Source: Hydrogenophaga sp.
GTDB taxonomy: Bacteria; Pseudomonadota; Gammaproteobacteria; Burkholderiales; Burkholderiaceae_C
Assembly: GCF_018780075.1 (NCBI RefSeq)
Contig: NZ_JADMKB010000011.1
Span: 1 to 64,000 of the forward strand
Length of the DNA: 64,000 nucleotides
Reading direction: 5' to 3'
Shown here: positions 42,519-51,723 of the stretch, piece after piece
How positions within the stretch are numbered: position 1 is the first letter of the stretch
Layout: each line of letters starts with the position of its first letter
Notes under the pieces: model-generated
The model's database searches: none
What the model was told of the DNA's origin: nothing
The model's input: the letters and a program-made list of their open reading frames with translations, nothing else
Made by a program: the position numbers and the translations under genes

Positions 42519-43301
42519 ATGAACCCGCTCGAAGAAAACCCCGGCCGATCGGCCTCCAACCGCTCGCTGCTGCGCGGCGCCGACATCCTGCGGGCCTTTC
42601 GGCCGGGGTCGGATCTGCTGGGCAACGGGGAGATCGCGGAGCGCACAGGTCTGTCCAACTCCACGGTGAGCCGCCTCACCCAGACCCTGGTGGCGGCCGG
42701 TCTGCTGCAGCAAGACCGCGCCCGCCGTGCCTACCGGCTCGCACCGCTGGTGCTCAGCCTGGGCCATGCGATGCGATCGGGCTCACAGGTGCTGGCCATC
42801 GCCGCACCGCGCATGCGCGCGTTGGCCGAGCGCGAGCGCATCAACGTCGGACTGGCCTACCCTGATCGCGACGAGATGGTCTACCTGGAGTCGATCCGCT
42901 ACAACCGCCGCGTCGCGCTGCGCAATGTCGTGTCGGGCCAGCGCGTCCCGATGGAACTCACTTCGCTCGGTCAGGCGTACCTGGCGACGGCACCGTTGGA
43001 GCGCTACCAGGTGCTGAAGCCCATCTTCAAACGCCGCAACGGCCGGCACTGGCCCGAGGTCCAACAAGCCATCGAAGCGTCGATGGAAAGCATGAATTCA
43101 AAGGGCTATTGCTGGGCCAGCTGGCAGCCCGAGGTGGTCGCCCTCTCGACAGCGTTCCCGTCCTCGGAAGGCACGTGTGTCATCAACGTCAGCGTGTCCA
43201 CACAGGAGCATGTTGACCGCTGGGTCAAGACCCTCGCCCCCCACCTGCTGCGCCTGAAAGAGGACATCTGTCTGGAGCTGTCGAAACTTCCAGAGCCTTG
43301 A
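42519..43301 (+). CDS. IclR-family transcriptional regulator
   Basis: Regulator of 260 residues. The winged-helix domain at about 15-75 reads SLLRGADILRAFRPGSDLLGNGEIAERTGLSNSTVSRLTQTL split over two helices. The IclR effector domain from about 90 contains ERINVGLAYPDRDEMVYLES and a C-terminal SWQPEVVALSTAFPS segment. It diverges from the receptor/synthetase/thiolase operon. The dyad in the shared control region fits an IclR operator, and the same dyad at 10.4 kb suggests it also controls the CoA-transferase operon. Such regulators commonly respond to pathway acids or CoA intermediates. Confidence 0.9.
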   Translation: MNPLEENPGRSASNRSLLRGADILRAFRPGSDLLGNGEIAERTGLSNSTVSRLTQTLVAAGLLQQDRARRAYRLAPLVLSLGHAMRSGSQVLAIAAPRMRALAERERINVGLAYPDRDEMVYLESIRYNRRVALRNVVSGQRVPMELTSLGQAYLATAPLERYQVLKPIFKRRNGRHWPEVQQAIEASMESMNSKGYCWASWQPEVVALSTAFPSSEGTCVINVSVSTQEHVDRWVKTLAPHLLRLKEDICLELSKLPEP

Positions 43302-43315
43302 CATCGCAGCCAGGT

Positions 43316-43352
43316 GCACCGGCCGGACCTCAGGTGGGCCGGTCGGTGCATT
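43316..43352 (+). terminator. Possible terminator after the iclR gene
   Basis: A GC-rich hairpin begins GCACCGGCCGGACC and is closed by GGGCCGGTCGGTGC, 14 bases after the stop. It is followed only by ATTTCAT, so the U-tract is poor. Confidence 0.4.
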
Positions 43353-43388
43353 TCATGGAACCTGTGGCAAGCCCCCGCCTAGCCCTGC

Positions 43389-44104
43389 TCAGAGGGCTTT
43401 CAGCGCGTCGCCAAAGACGTCCAGCGCCTCCTGTGCTTCCTGACCCAGCTGGTGGGCACGGTTCAGCAGATCCAGCTCCGGGTCTTGCAGCAGGCTGATG
43501 GTGGTCAGCGACACCGCAGCGGACAGCGAATTGGCCGCGAAGGTGTTGGGCGCTGATCCATCGGGAATCTTGGCCGCGAGGTCGGAGCGCATCACCAGGC
43601 CCGCCATGGGCACGTACCCGCCCTCCCCCTGCACCGGCTCCACGATCGCGGCCGCCACATCGTCGGCCGCGGTGTACGGCGTGTTGAGCAGGTAGTCGAC
43701 GTACTCGCCCGCGATCTGTTCGGCGCTCTTGTGGGTGGTGTCGAAGGGGAACCGGTAGGCATAGGGATACGGCGCGTGGATCACACCGCCCATGAACGGT
43801 CCGTAGCCCTTGTGGTACGACGTGCCCGTGGTCAGGGCGTTCGAGGCATTCCACACGCCGTGGTACCCGCCATGAAAGGCAATGATCTGGTGCCGGCCGG
43901 TGACGCGTTTGGCGAATTTCACCGCCGCTTCGAGTGCGTCGGGTGGCAACGCCCCACGCTGCTGACGCCCACACCGGCGGACAGGTCGATGAAGGTGTTG
44001 CCATCGGGGTCTTTGATGGTGACGCCGAACGCACGGTCCATGACAACCGGCATCCGCCCACCACCACGCGCCATCGATTCCCTTGAGCTGGTGCCGAAGT
44101 GCGT
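43389..44104 (-). pseudogene. Class III PLP-dependent aminotransferase remnant
   Basis: Homology to class III aminotransferases is clear but the gene is broken. An N-terminal piece (HFGTSSRESMARGGG ... FIDLSAGVGVSSVGRCHP) lies in a different frame from the rest, and the bases joining them lack the region that should precede DALEAAVKFAKRVTGRH. A second in-frame junction fuses EPVQGEGGYV directly to PMAGLVMRSDL, removing the stretch that carries the PLP-binding lysine (FGKG-type motif). The C-terminus stops early after NRAHQLGQEAQEALD. Three lesions including loss of the catalytic lysine mean no transaminase activity is possible. Confidence 0.85.
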
Positions 44105-44178
44105 GGGGCATCCTGGGCGCACGAGGGCATGCCCCCGCAGCGCGAGGCCTGCGGGGTCTGATCGGTGGCGACGGGCGG

Positions 44179-44580
44179 CTAGGTGGTGTAGTCGCCGCTG
44201 GCTTCGGGCTGGAACAGCAGCGTGACAATCCTGGCCGCGCAGGCGTCCCCATTGGGCGTGCGCCAGCGGGCGATCGCACCCTCACGCTGACCGAGCAGGC
44301 TCGCGCCCACGGGCGACAGCACGGAGATGAAGCCCAGGTGCGGCTCGGCGTCACTGGGGTAACACAGCGTGAGCTTCTGCCGCGTCCGGGACTCGAGGTC
44401 TTCGACGATGACCTGCGAGTACATCGTGACGATGTCGGGGGGGATCTCGCGCGAGGGAACGAGGTCCAGGGATTCGAGCGTGTCGAGCAGTTCGGGCGGG
44501 AGTTGTGCGCCGCGCAGGTTGCTCAGGCGAACGAAATCGATTTCGGTGAGCAGCCGCTCACCCGCAAGGTTCTTGTGCAT
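44179..44580 (-). CDS. rnk: Rnk-like regulator of nucleoside diphosphate kinase (GreA/GreB C-terminal family)
   Basis: Protein of 133 residues with a short N-terminal helix pair (LTEIDFVRLSNLRGAQLPPELLDTLE) and a GreA/GreB-type FKBP-like C-terminal domain (MYSQVIVEDLESRTRQKLTLCYPSDA ... ISVLSPVGASLLGQREG), as in Rnk. Rnk contacts RNA polymerase near the secondary channel but lacks the Gre coiled-coil tip. The start at 44580 (MHKNLAG) is preferred over an in-frame start four codons earlier. It appears intact although both neighbours are pseudogenes. Confidence 0.83.
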   Translation of the reverse strand: MHKNLAGERLLTEIDFVRLSNLRGAQLPPELLDTLESLDLVPSREIPPDIVTMYSQVIVEDLESRTRQKLTLCYPSDAEPHLGFISVLSPVGASLLGQREGAIARWRTPNGDACAARIVTLLFQPEASGDYTT

Positions 44581-45067
44581 GGTGCACTCCAACTGGTGCT
44601 GGCCCGCCAGAACAAGGCGACGCCCGCGATCGCGCTGGGTTGGGGCCCGGCGATGGTTGGTTTGCGCAAAAAGGAGGAAGGGGTATCGCCGGGCTCAGGA
44701 ATGTGCGACCGGCTGGCGCAGTCCCGCCGAACCCATCAGCTGGCGACCGGCCACAGCGTCACCCGCCGCGAGGGGCAAGCAAGCTGCCGTGTGGGCAGTG
44801 ATGGTGGGGTGGAAAGCCATGCCGGGATTGTAGATACGCCCTTGGGTCGTGTCGCCGATGGGGGCATACATCCCACTCAAGCCAGGTCTCATCACCGTCG
44901 ACAGTGTGCCTGGCCACTCGAAGCGCCATGGTTGTTTGGTGTCCCGATATTGTTCAACCGTCAGGACCAGCGGATCACCCCGAGGTTACGGGTTCAAGAT
45001 GACGGTGTGATGGCAGGGGCCCCTCACCCCCGGCCCACAGACCCAACGGTCTGCAGACCCTGAGCCA
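44581..45067. other. Non-coding or degraded interval
   Basis: This 487-bp stretch lies between the rnk-like gene and a LivK remnant. A minus-strand open frame at 44695-44895 encodes RPGLSGMYAPIGDTTQGR and could be a fragment of a larger lost gene, since an in-frame stop lies just upstream of the part that looks protein-like. I could not assign it to a family. No promoter, RNA gene or repeat was recognised. Confidence 0.5.
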
Positions 45068-45514
45068 TCAGCGGATCACGGCCAGTTTCAGCCGCTGGCC
45101 CGCCTTGACGGTGTAGAGCGTCAGCGCAGCGTTCTTGCGGTCGCCTTTTTCATCGAACACCACGTGGCCGGACGCGCCCTGGTGCTGGCTGGCTTTGAGC
45201 GCCGGCAGGTACTTCTGGGGACCCACCGAGCCCGCGGCCTGCATGGCCGCTTCATCACCCAGCGCGTTCGCGGACAAGGTGATCATTTCAGACCTGCACA
45301 GGCCATCACCGCCACGGTCCGTGGCCTTGAGTGCTTGAGCCGCGTAGCGACCCAGCGCACCGCCCTGCTGCACGTCGTCGGCAACGAGGCGGAACGCTCC
45401 CGTGAAGCCTTGGCGGGTGTGCGTGGGATTGGTCGATGACGGGGTGATCTGGGACGACGGCAGGGTGGCGCCCGGGGTGAGGTGCCCCACCACGCCGTTC
45501 GCATGGACGTCCAC
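45068..45514 (-). pseudogene. LivK-type branched-chain amino-acid ABC binding-protein remnant
   Basis: Pieces of a family-4 (Leu/Ile/Val-type) periplasmic binding protein are joined in one frame. NGVVGHLTPGATLPSSQI is joined to TPSSTNPTHTRQGF, then comes FRLVADDVQQGGALGRYAAQALKA. This jumps to GGDGLCRSEMITLSANALGD and then to VGPQKYLPALKASQHQGASG and FDEKGDRKNAALTLYTVKAG. Compared with a normal protein of about 370 residues, the signal peptide, first lobe and two long internal blocks are missing. Each junction keeps the frame. The product could not bind ligand or be exported. Confidence 0.82.
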
Positions 45515-45649
45515 CAGCCAATGCCGTGCGCCTGTCGGCCGAGGGCGCGCCCATCTGGGACGGTGTGTGCGTTGGCGCACGACATTCTCAAGATCCGACT
45601 TCTATGATCGAACCGAAACTGCGCTCTGTTGCCACGGTTTCAACGCCAA

Positions 45650-47812
45650 GTGAATACTTCGCCTCGCGATCTCCCTCCGCCGCCATCGGCTCCCCTGCGG
45701 GATCGGCCAGCGTGGACCCGTCGGCCCATCCTGTGGGCCTCCGCGGGAGTGGTCGGTCTGCTGGCGGCCGTGATCGCGTGGGGCGAAGTGGCCGGCTGGC
45801 TGATCCTGCGGCAACCGCTGGAGCGCGCCATGTCGCGCAGCGCCGACGTGCCCGTGACCTTGCAGGGCGCGGTGAAGCTGCACCTCCTCTGGCGACCGCG
45901 GCTGGACGTCGACCACCTGCACATCGCATCCGATCCCCGCTTCAAGGCACCGCCCCTGCTGGAAGCGCAGCGCATCACACTGGCCTGGCGCTGGGCCGAT
46001 GTGTGGCGCTGGCGACAGGGCGGCACCCTGCACCTTCAAGCCCTGCGCGCCGACGTGCTCGATGCGCATCTGGTGCGCACCGCCGACGGCACGGCGAACT
46101 GGCAGTTGGGTGCAGGGAGCACCCCGCCAGAGACCGGTGCGTCCGCCAAGGCGGCACTGCCGGGCTTCGGCGAACTGACCGTGGGCCAGGGGCGGATCGC
46201 ATGGGTGGATGCCTTGCAGGACGCCGACGTCGCCGTGCAACTGCGCGGCAGCGAAGGCAGCGCCGCGAGAAGCCCCGGCACCGGCACCGACACCGGCTAT
46301 GCAGCGTCCATCACGGGGCGCTACCGCGCCCTGCCGCTCAAGCTGGCGGTGCGCGCCGGCAGCACGCTGCCCTTGCTGCAGGACCCGGCCACCGCTGCCG
46401 ACGCCCCCTGGGTGCCGGTCAGGATCGAGGGCACGGTCGCGTCCACACGCGTGCTGTTCGATGGCCAGGCCGCTTCGCTGCTGGGCTCGCGGCGAATGCA
46501 GGGCAAGGTGGAAGTGGCAGGCCCCTCGCTGGCGGACGTGGCCAAACCCCTGGGGCTGACCCTGCCGCGAACACCGGGGTTCGACCTGCGTGGCGAGCTG
46601 CAGCAGGATGCCGGCGTCTGGCGGCTGAAGACGACGCGCGCGCACATCGGCAGCAGCCGCCTCCAGGGCGACATGCAGTACCAGCAGCACACCCAGCCGC
46701 CACGCCTGTCGGGCACCATCACCGGCCCCAAGCTCGCCCTGGCCGACCTGGGACCCGCCATCGGCGGGAGCAGGAAGGCGGGCACGGCGGCGCCTGCCGA
46801 CACGCCAGCGGGCCGCGCCCTGCCGCAACGCCGCTTCGACCTGCCCTCGCTGAAAGCCATGGACGCCGATGTGCACGTGGCGATCCAGGAGCTGGACTTC
46901 GGCACCCAGGCGATGGCGCCCTTGCGGCAGCTGAAAACCCACTTGCTCCTGAACGGTGGCGTGCTGCGACTGGAGGACTTGCAGGCCGTGGTGTCGGGCG
47001 GGCAGTTCAAGGGCATGACGGCGCTGGACAGCAGCGCCACCCCCGCGAAATGGGAAGCCCGTCTGGCGTTCGAGGGCATCGACATGGCGGGCTGGATCAG
47101 GGGCCTGCGCCCCGGTTCGGCAGAAGGCAAGGCCCCAGCCGCCACCGCCACGACCGCGCTCAAACGCGAGCGCAAGGAGGCCCGCCAGGGCGGCGATCGT
47201 TCGGTGCAGGCCTACCTTACCGGCGTGCTCTCCGGCAACCTGCACCTGCGGGGCGCCGGCAACTCGACGGCGGCCATCCTGGGTTCGGCCGACGGCCCTC
47301 TGCACCTCAGGCTGCGCGAAGGCACCCTGTCGCACCTGGTCACCGAAGCCATGGGCCTCGACCTCGCGCAGGCCCTGGAGGTGGTGATCACCGGGGACCG
47401 CCCGCTGCCCCTGCGCTGCGCCCGGTTCGATCTGGTGGTGCGCGACGGCGTCATCCAACCCACCCTGGCTGTGATGGACAACAAGGACAGCACGCTGTGG
47501 ATCACCGGCCAGGTCAGCCTTCGCGACGAATCGCTGAACCTGCACGTGGTCACACGACCCAAGGACTGGTCTCTGCTGTCCCTGAGGACGCCCGTCACCA
47601 TCACCGGAACGCTGGCGGACCCGGCGGTGGGCATCGAACCCAAGGGTCTCGCGAAGCGCGTGCTGGGCGCGCTGGCCCTGGGGACCGTGGCAGGCCCTGC
47701 GGCCGCCATCCTGCCGCTGATCGAAACCGGCAACACCGATGCCAAGGACCCGTGCAACCCGTCGGCCACCGCCGGCGCCCCCTCACCGCCGGCGGCTCCG
47801 GCCCGAAAGTGA
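45650..47812 (+). CDS. AsmA-family protein
   Basis: Large envelope protein of about 720 residues with one N-terminal membrane anchor (ILWASAGVVGLLAAVIAWGEVAGWLIL) followed by an AsmA-type beta-rich periplasmic region. The opening GAVKLHLLWRPRLDVDHLHIAS and the C-terminal AsmA_2 region (FDLVVRDGVIQPTLAVMDNKDSTLWITGQVSL) are characteristic. AsmA-like proteins are bridge-like proteins implicated in phospholipid transport to the outer membrane. The start is uncertain: GTG 45650 (VNTSPRD) fits best, and a TTG at 45629 is possible. It is monocistronic. A 100-bp interval to the left separates it from the LivK remnant. Confidence 0.82.
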   Translation: MNTSPRDLPPPPSAPLRDRPAWTRRPILWASAGVVGLLAAVIAWGEVAGWLILRQPLERAMSRSADVPVTLQGAVKLHLLWRPRLDVDHLHIASDPRFKAPPLLEAQRITLAWRWADVWRWRQGGTLHLQALRADVLDAHLVRTADGTANWQLGAGSTPPETGASAKAALPGFGELTVGQGRIAWVDALQDADVAVQLRGSEGSAARSPGTGTDTGYAASITGRYRALPLKLAVRAGSTLPLLQDPATAADAPWVPVRIEGTVASTRVLFDGQAASLLGSRRMQGKVEVAGPSLADVAKPLGLTLPRTPGFDLRGELQQDAGVWRLKTTRAHIGSSRLQGDMQYQQHTQPPRLSGTITGPKLALADLGPAIGGSRKAGTAAPADTPAGRALPQRRFDLPSLKAMDADVHVAIQELDFGTQAMAPLRQLKTHLLLNGGVLRLEDLQAVVSGGQFKGMTALDSSATPAKWEARLAFEGIDMAGWIRGLRPGSAEGKAPAATATTALKRERKEARQGGDRSVQAYLTGVLSGNLHLRGAGNSTAAILGSADGPLHLRLREGTLSHLVTEAMGLDLAQALEVVITGDRPLPLRCARFDLVVRDGVIQPTLAVMDNKDSTLWITGQVSLRDESLNLHVVTRPKDWSLLSLRTPVTITGTLADPAVGIEPKGLAKRVLGALALGTVAGPAAAILPLIETGNTDAKDPCNPSATAGAPSPPAAPARK

Positions 47813-48164
47813 CATTGACGCGGCGCCCTCTTCGAGCCCGACATCACTGGCACCGTGCCACCGACCGCTTCCCCATCACTTGGACTGGTGGTTTCGCTGC
47901 AAAGCGGGCCTCCATGCTCCAAATCGTACTGATCTGAAGAGGTCTCAATACGTCACCCTCCTCCTGGTACGGCACTAAATCAGCTACTGAAGCTCAACCA
48001 AAAGCCTCACTGCCAAAAACTGCCGTTTGAGAATGCCCCGCCGGGTGGGCCGATATTGCCGTCGCGTGCGAGACCTCAGAGAATCGGTCACCGCCCGCAA
48101 CCCCGCGAAAACACTGGGCCCAGAAAGACAAAAGGCTCCCACTTGCGTGGGAGCCTTGTCTTAC
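47813..48164. other. Intergenic interval
   Basis: Apart from the hairpin terminator at 48132-48157, I see no gene, repeat or clear promoter in this 352-bp interval between the AsmA-family gene and tRNA-Ser. Confidence 0.6.
48132..48157 (-). terminator. Rho-independent terminator of tRNA-Ser
   Basis: The stem AAGGCTCCCAC / GTGGGAGCCTT closes a four-base loop. On the minus strand it is followed by a T-rich TTTGTCTTT, and it begins seven bases after the tRNA CCA end. Confidence 0.85.
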
Positions 48165-48257
48165 TGGCGGAGCGAGAGGGATTCGAACCCTCGATGAGGC
48201 TCTACACCCCATACTCCCTTAGCAGGGGAGCACCTTCGGCCACTCGGTCATCACTCC
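48165..48257 (-). tRNA. tRNA-Ser(GCU)
   Basis: The 93-nt minus-strand RNA folds as a class II tRNA. The acceptor stem pairs GGAGTGA with TCGCTCC, the anticodon stem CTCCC/GGGAG closes the loop CTGCTAA with anticodon GCU, the long variable arm is serine-type, and the T-arm contains GGTTCGAATCC. CCA is encoded. It reads AGC and AGU codons. Confidence 0.97.
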
Positions 48258-48317
48258 AGAGCCTCTTATTATGCCTCAACTTGAGGTCCCTATCGGACTC
48301 TCAAGAAGGCAACGAAA

Positions 48318-49598
48318 TCAACCGGCGATGCTGTCGGCCGTCTGGTCCAGATCAAACTCGCGGTGCAGCGCGCGCACAGCCAGCTCCATGTACTTCTCGT
48401 CGATCACGACCGAGGTCTTGATTTCCGAGGTGGAGATCATCTGGATGTTGATGCCTTCGTCGCTCAGGCACTTGAACATGCGGCTGGCCACGCCCACATG
48501 GCTGCGCATCCCGATGCCGACGATGCTCACCTTGCAAATGCGCGCATCACCCACCACGTCGGCCGCGCCCAGCTCGGGCACGACCGTGCTTTTGAGCATG
48601 TCCATGGCCTTCTGGAAGTCGTTGCGGTGCACCGTGAAGCTGAAGTCGGTCTTGCCGTCCTTGCTCAGGTTCTGGATGATCACATCGACTTCGATGTTGG
48701 CGTTGGCCACCGCGCCCAGGATCTGGTAGGCGATGCCGGGCTTGTCGGGCACGCCCAGCACAGAGATCTTGGCTTCGTCGCGGTTGAAGGCAATGCCGGA
48801 AACGACGGCTTGTTCCATTTGTTCGTCTTCCTCAAAAGTGATCAGGGTGCCGGAGGCGGCTTCTTCATTCAGGTCGATGTCCCAGGGCGTGAAGCTGGAG
48901 AGCACGCGCAGGGGCACCTTGTACTTGCCGGCGAATTCCACCGAGCGGATCTGCAGCACCTTGCTGCCCATGCTGGCCATTTCCAGCATCTCTTCGAAGC
49001 TCACGCGCAACAGCCGGCGTGCTTCGGGCACCACACGCGGATCGGTCGTGTAGACGCCGTCCACGTCGGTGTAGATCAGGCACTCGGCGGCCTTCAGCGC
49101 GGCGGCCACCGCCACGGCAGATGTGTCGCTGCCACCACGGCCGAGCGTGGTGATGTTGCCGTCCGGGTCCACGCCCTGGAAGCCGGTGACGATCACCACC
49201 TTGCCGGCGTCCAGATCGGCTCGCACTCGAACATCATCAATCGATTCGATGCGGGCCTTGGTGTAGGCGCTGTTCGTTTTGATCGGCACCTGCCAGCCGG
49301 CGTAACTCACCGACTGCATGCCTTCGGCCTGCAGCGCGATCGCCAGCAGGGCCGAAGAAGCCTGTTCACCGGTGGCGGCCAGCATGTCGAGTTCGCGGCC
49401 GTAAGCGCTGTCGGTCTTGCTCGGGGCCAGCTCCTTGGCCAGGCCCAGCAGGCGGTTGGTTTCGCCGCTCATGGCACTGGGCACCACCACCATCTGGTGT
49501 CCGGCCCTGTGCCACTTGGCCACGCGCTTGGCCACGTTGCGGATGCGCTCGGTGGACCCCATGGAGGTGCCGCCGTACTTGTGAACTATCAAAGCCAT
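48318..49598 (-). CDS. lysC: Aspartate kinase
   Basis: Aspartokinase of 426 residues, catalysing the ATP-dependent phosphorylation of aspartate that opens lysine, threonine and methionine synthesis. The kinase domain begins MALIVHKYGGTSMGSTERI and has GFQGVDPDGNITTLGRGGSDTSAVAVAAAL near residues 145-175. Two ACT domains follow (ISVLGVPDKPGIAYQILG and VSIVGIGMRSHVGVASRMF), so it is expected to be feedback-inhibited. The start at 49598 is standard for the family. A 100-bp interval separates it from tilS, so it may have its own promoter. Confidence 0.96.
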   Translation of the reverse strand: MALIVHKYGGTSMGSTERIRNVAKRVAKWHRAGHQMVVVPSAMSGETNRLLGLAKELAPSKTDSAYGRELDMLAATGEQASSALLAIALQAEGMQSVSYAGWQVPIKTNSAYTKARIESIDDVRVRADLDAGKVVIVTGFQGVDPDGNITTLGRGGSDTSAVAVAAALKAAECLIYTDVDGVYTTDPRVVPEARRLLRVSFEEMLEMASMGSKVLQIRSVEFAGKYKVPLRVLSSFTPWDIDLNEEAASGTLITFEEDEQMEQAVVSGIAFNRDEAKISVLGVPDKPGIAYQILGAVANANIEVDVIIQNLSKDGKTDFSFTVHRNDFQKAMDMLKSTVVPELGAADVVGDARICKVSIVGIGMRSHVGVASRMFKCLSDEGINIQMISTSEIKTSVVIDEKYMELAVRALHREFDLDQTADSIAG

Positions 49599-49698
49599 CG
49601 GTTTGGACGAGGTTGGAAGAGTGATTGGAATGACCGCAACGCGTGGCCTTGCGGTTGTCACCGGAGGACCATCAAATCCGCCCGGCAAAGCCTTGGAA

Positions 49699-50688
49699 TT
49701 ATATCGGCGGGGTGTTGTCAGGCGGGACAAACGCCAGGCGCTCGCCCTCACGGGTCACAAATCCGCTGGCCACCTTGATCCGGATGCGATGGCCGCGAGT
49801 GGTGCAATCGGCGATCTGGTCCAGCAGTTCGTCCAGTTGAACCGTGCTGGCGGCCACCCCTGCACTGCTGCGCAACCAGCGGCGCAGCACGTTCGCCTGG
49901 CGCTCGCGGCTCAGGGCCTTCAACACCAGGATGGCTGGCGGCGCACCGGTCTGCGCCATGTCGATGCCCGCCAGATCGTCCAGCAACGTCTGCGCCTGTG
50001 CGGCATGCCGGGCGCTGCGTGCCAACATGGGGCGAAAACCTGGAAAGCAGGCCTCCCACGCCGGCAGCAGCAGCGAGCGGATGCGGTTGCGGGTGTAGCG
50101 GGGGTCGGTGTTGGTCGGGTCGTCCACAAACGCATGACCCTGGGCCAGCAACCATTCGCGCAGGACCTGTGACGGCAGCCCGAGCAGCGGGCGGCCAAAG
50201 ACCACGCCATGCCGCTCGAAGCGTTCCGCCATGGCCGCCAGCCCCGGCAGGCCAGCGCCGCGGCTGAGGGCCAGCATCAAGGTTTCGGCTTGGTCATCGG
50301 CGTGCTGCCCCAGCAGCACGCAAGCAGCGCCCGCCTGTTGCGCCATGTCGGCCAAGGCCCGGTAGCGTTTGTCGCGCGCGGCTTCTTCGGGGCTCTGACC
50401 CTGTTCGTGGGCTGCCTGTACGCGGCTTGATGAGAACGGAAGACCCAACTGCTCACAGAAAGCACGGCCGTGCGACTCGAAGCCATCGGCCGCAGCCTGA
50501 AGGCCATGGTGCACATGCAGGGCCACCGCGCGGCTGGGCCAGCGTTCGCGCGCGGCCAGCAGCAAGGCGGTGGAATCGGCACCAGCGCTGTAGGCCACAG
50601 CGATGAAGCCTGAGGGATCGGGCAGCCAGCGCGCACACCAGCGGTCCAGCGCCGGCCCGCACGGGTTGGGCGCTGGCGCTGCGGTCAC
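49699..50688 (-). CDS. tilS: tRNA(Ile)-lysidine synthase
   Basis: TilS of 329 residues, which modifies the wobble cytidine of tRNA-Ile(CAU) to lysidine. The PP-loop reads VAYSAGADSTALLLAA, with SAGADS in place of the common SGGxDS, followed by HVHHGLQAAADGFE, LGQHADDQAETLML and DPTNTDPRYTRNRIR. The start is a GTG at 50688, one base after the accA stop, so it is expressed with accA. It lacks the longest C-terminal extension seen in E. coli TilS, as is usual in this order. Confidence 0.9.
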   Translation of the reverse strand: MTAAPAPNPCGPALDRWCARWLPDPSGFIAVAYSAGADSTALLLAARERWPSRAVALHVHHGLQAAADGFESHGRAFCEQLGLPFSSSRVQAAHEQGQSPEEAARDKRYRALADMAQQAGAACVLLGQHADDQAETLMLALSRGAGLPGLAAMAERFERHGVVFGRPLLGLPSQVLREWLLAQGHAFVDDPTNTDPRYTRNRIRSLLLPAWEACFPGFRPMLARSARHAAQAQTLLDDLAGIDMAQTGAPPAILVLKALSRERQANVLRRWLRSSAGVAASTVQLDELLDQIADCTTRGHRIRIKVASGFVTREGERLAFVPPDNTPPI

Positions 50689-50689
50689 G

Positions 50690-51679
50690 TCAGCGCTTTT
50701 CAGGCTTGCTGTCGGCCTTGGTGTCGGTGTAGCGGCCGTAGCTGTTGAGGCGTGCGTAGCGGCGGTCCACCAACTCCTTGACCTTGAGGTCGGCCAGTTG
50801 GCGCCAGGCATCACCCAGCGCGCGCTTCAGGAAGGCCGCCATCTGACCATGGTCGCGGTGCGCGCCGCCCACTGGCTCGTTCACGATCTTGTCCACCAAC
50901 CCCAACGCCTTGAGGCGGTGTGCGGTGATGCCCAGCGCGTCGGCAGCGTCGCTGGCGCGGTCGCTGGTTTTCCAGAGGATCGATGCACAACCTTCGGGGC
51001 TGATCACTGAATACACCGAGTACTGCAGCATCAACACCTGATCGGCCACCGAAATGGCCAGAGCGCCGCCCGAACCACCCTCACCGATGATGGTGGAGAT
51101 GATGGGCACTTCCAGCTGCGCCATCTCGAAGATGTTGCGACCGATGGCTTCGGACTGGCCGCGCTCTTCAGCGTCAATGCCCGGATAGGCACCGGGCGTG
51201 TCCACGAAGGTGAACACCGGCAGCTTGAACTTTTCGGCCAGCTTCATCAGACGCAGCGCCTTGCGGTAACCCTCGGGCTTGGTCATGCCGAAATTGCGCA
51301 GACCCCGCTCCTTGGTATCGCGGCCTTTCTGGTGCCCCAACACCATGCAGGGCTGGCCATTGAAACGGGCCAGCCCCCCCACGATGCTCAGGTCATCGGA
51401 GAAGTGACGGTCACCGTGCAGCTCCTGGAAGTGCGTGAAAATTTCGCGCACATAGTCCAGCGTGTAGGGCCGATCCTGATGCCGGGCGATCTTGGTGATC
51501 TGCCAGGGCGTGAGATTGCTGTAGATGTCTTTGGTGAGCTGCAGGCTCTTGCCCGACAGCTGTTCAATCTCTGCCGAAATGTCCACCGCAGATTCGGTTT
51601 GCACATAGCGCAGTTCTTCGATCTTGCTTTCGAGTTCGGCAATGGGTTGCTCGAAGTCGAGAAAATTTCTTTTGGCCAA
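50690..51679 (-). CDS. accA: Acetyl-CoA carboxylase carboxyltransferase subunit alpha
   Basis: Alpha subunit of 329 residues that transfers the carboxyl group from biotin to acetyl-CoA to form malonyl-CoA, paired with AccD, which is elsewhere. It begins [22 protein letters not shown] and has [52 protein letters not shown] and [12 protein letters not shown]. The start is a TTG at 51679 with AGGAG upstream; no ATG exists at the conserved position. It is coupled to tilS and lies 44 bp after the glycosylase gene. Confidence 0.95.
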   Translation of the reverse strand: MAKRNFLDFEQPIAELESKIEELRYVQTESAVDISAEIEQLSGKSLQLTKDIYSNLTPWQITKIARHQDRPYTLDYVREIFTHFQELHGDRHFSDDLSIVGGLARFNGQPCMVLGHQKGRDTKERGLRNFGMTKPEGYRKALRLMKLAEKFKLPVFTFVDTPGAYPGIDAEERGQSEAIGRNIFEMAQLEVPIISTIIGEGGSGGALAISVADQVLMLQYSVYSVISPEGCASILWKTSDRASDAADALGITAHRLKALGLVDKIVNEPVGGAHRDHGQMAAFLKRALGDAWRQLADLKVKELVDRRYARLNSYGRYTDTKADSKPEKR

Positions 51680-51723
51680 GGTGCGACTCCTTTGGTCTTG
51701 TTCGAACGACGTCCTGTGACGTT

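Noticed and set aside
44695-44895. Small minus-strand gene of 66 codons
   Set aside because: It resembles a protein fragment but has no recognised family, no ribosome binding site and lies in a decay zone.
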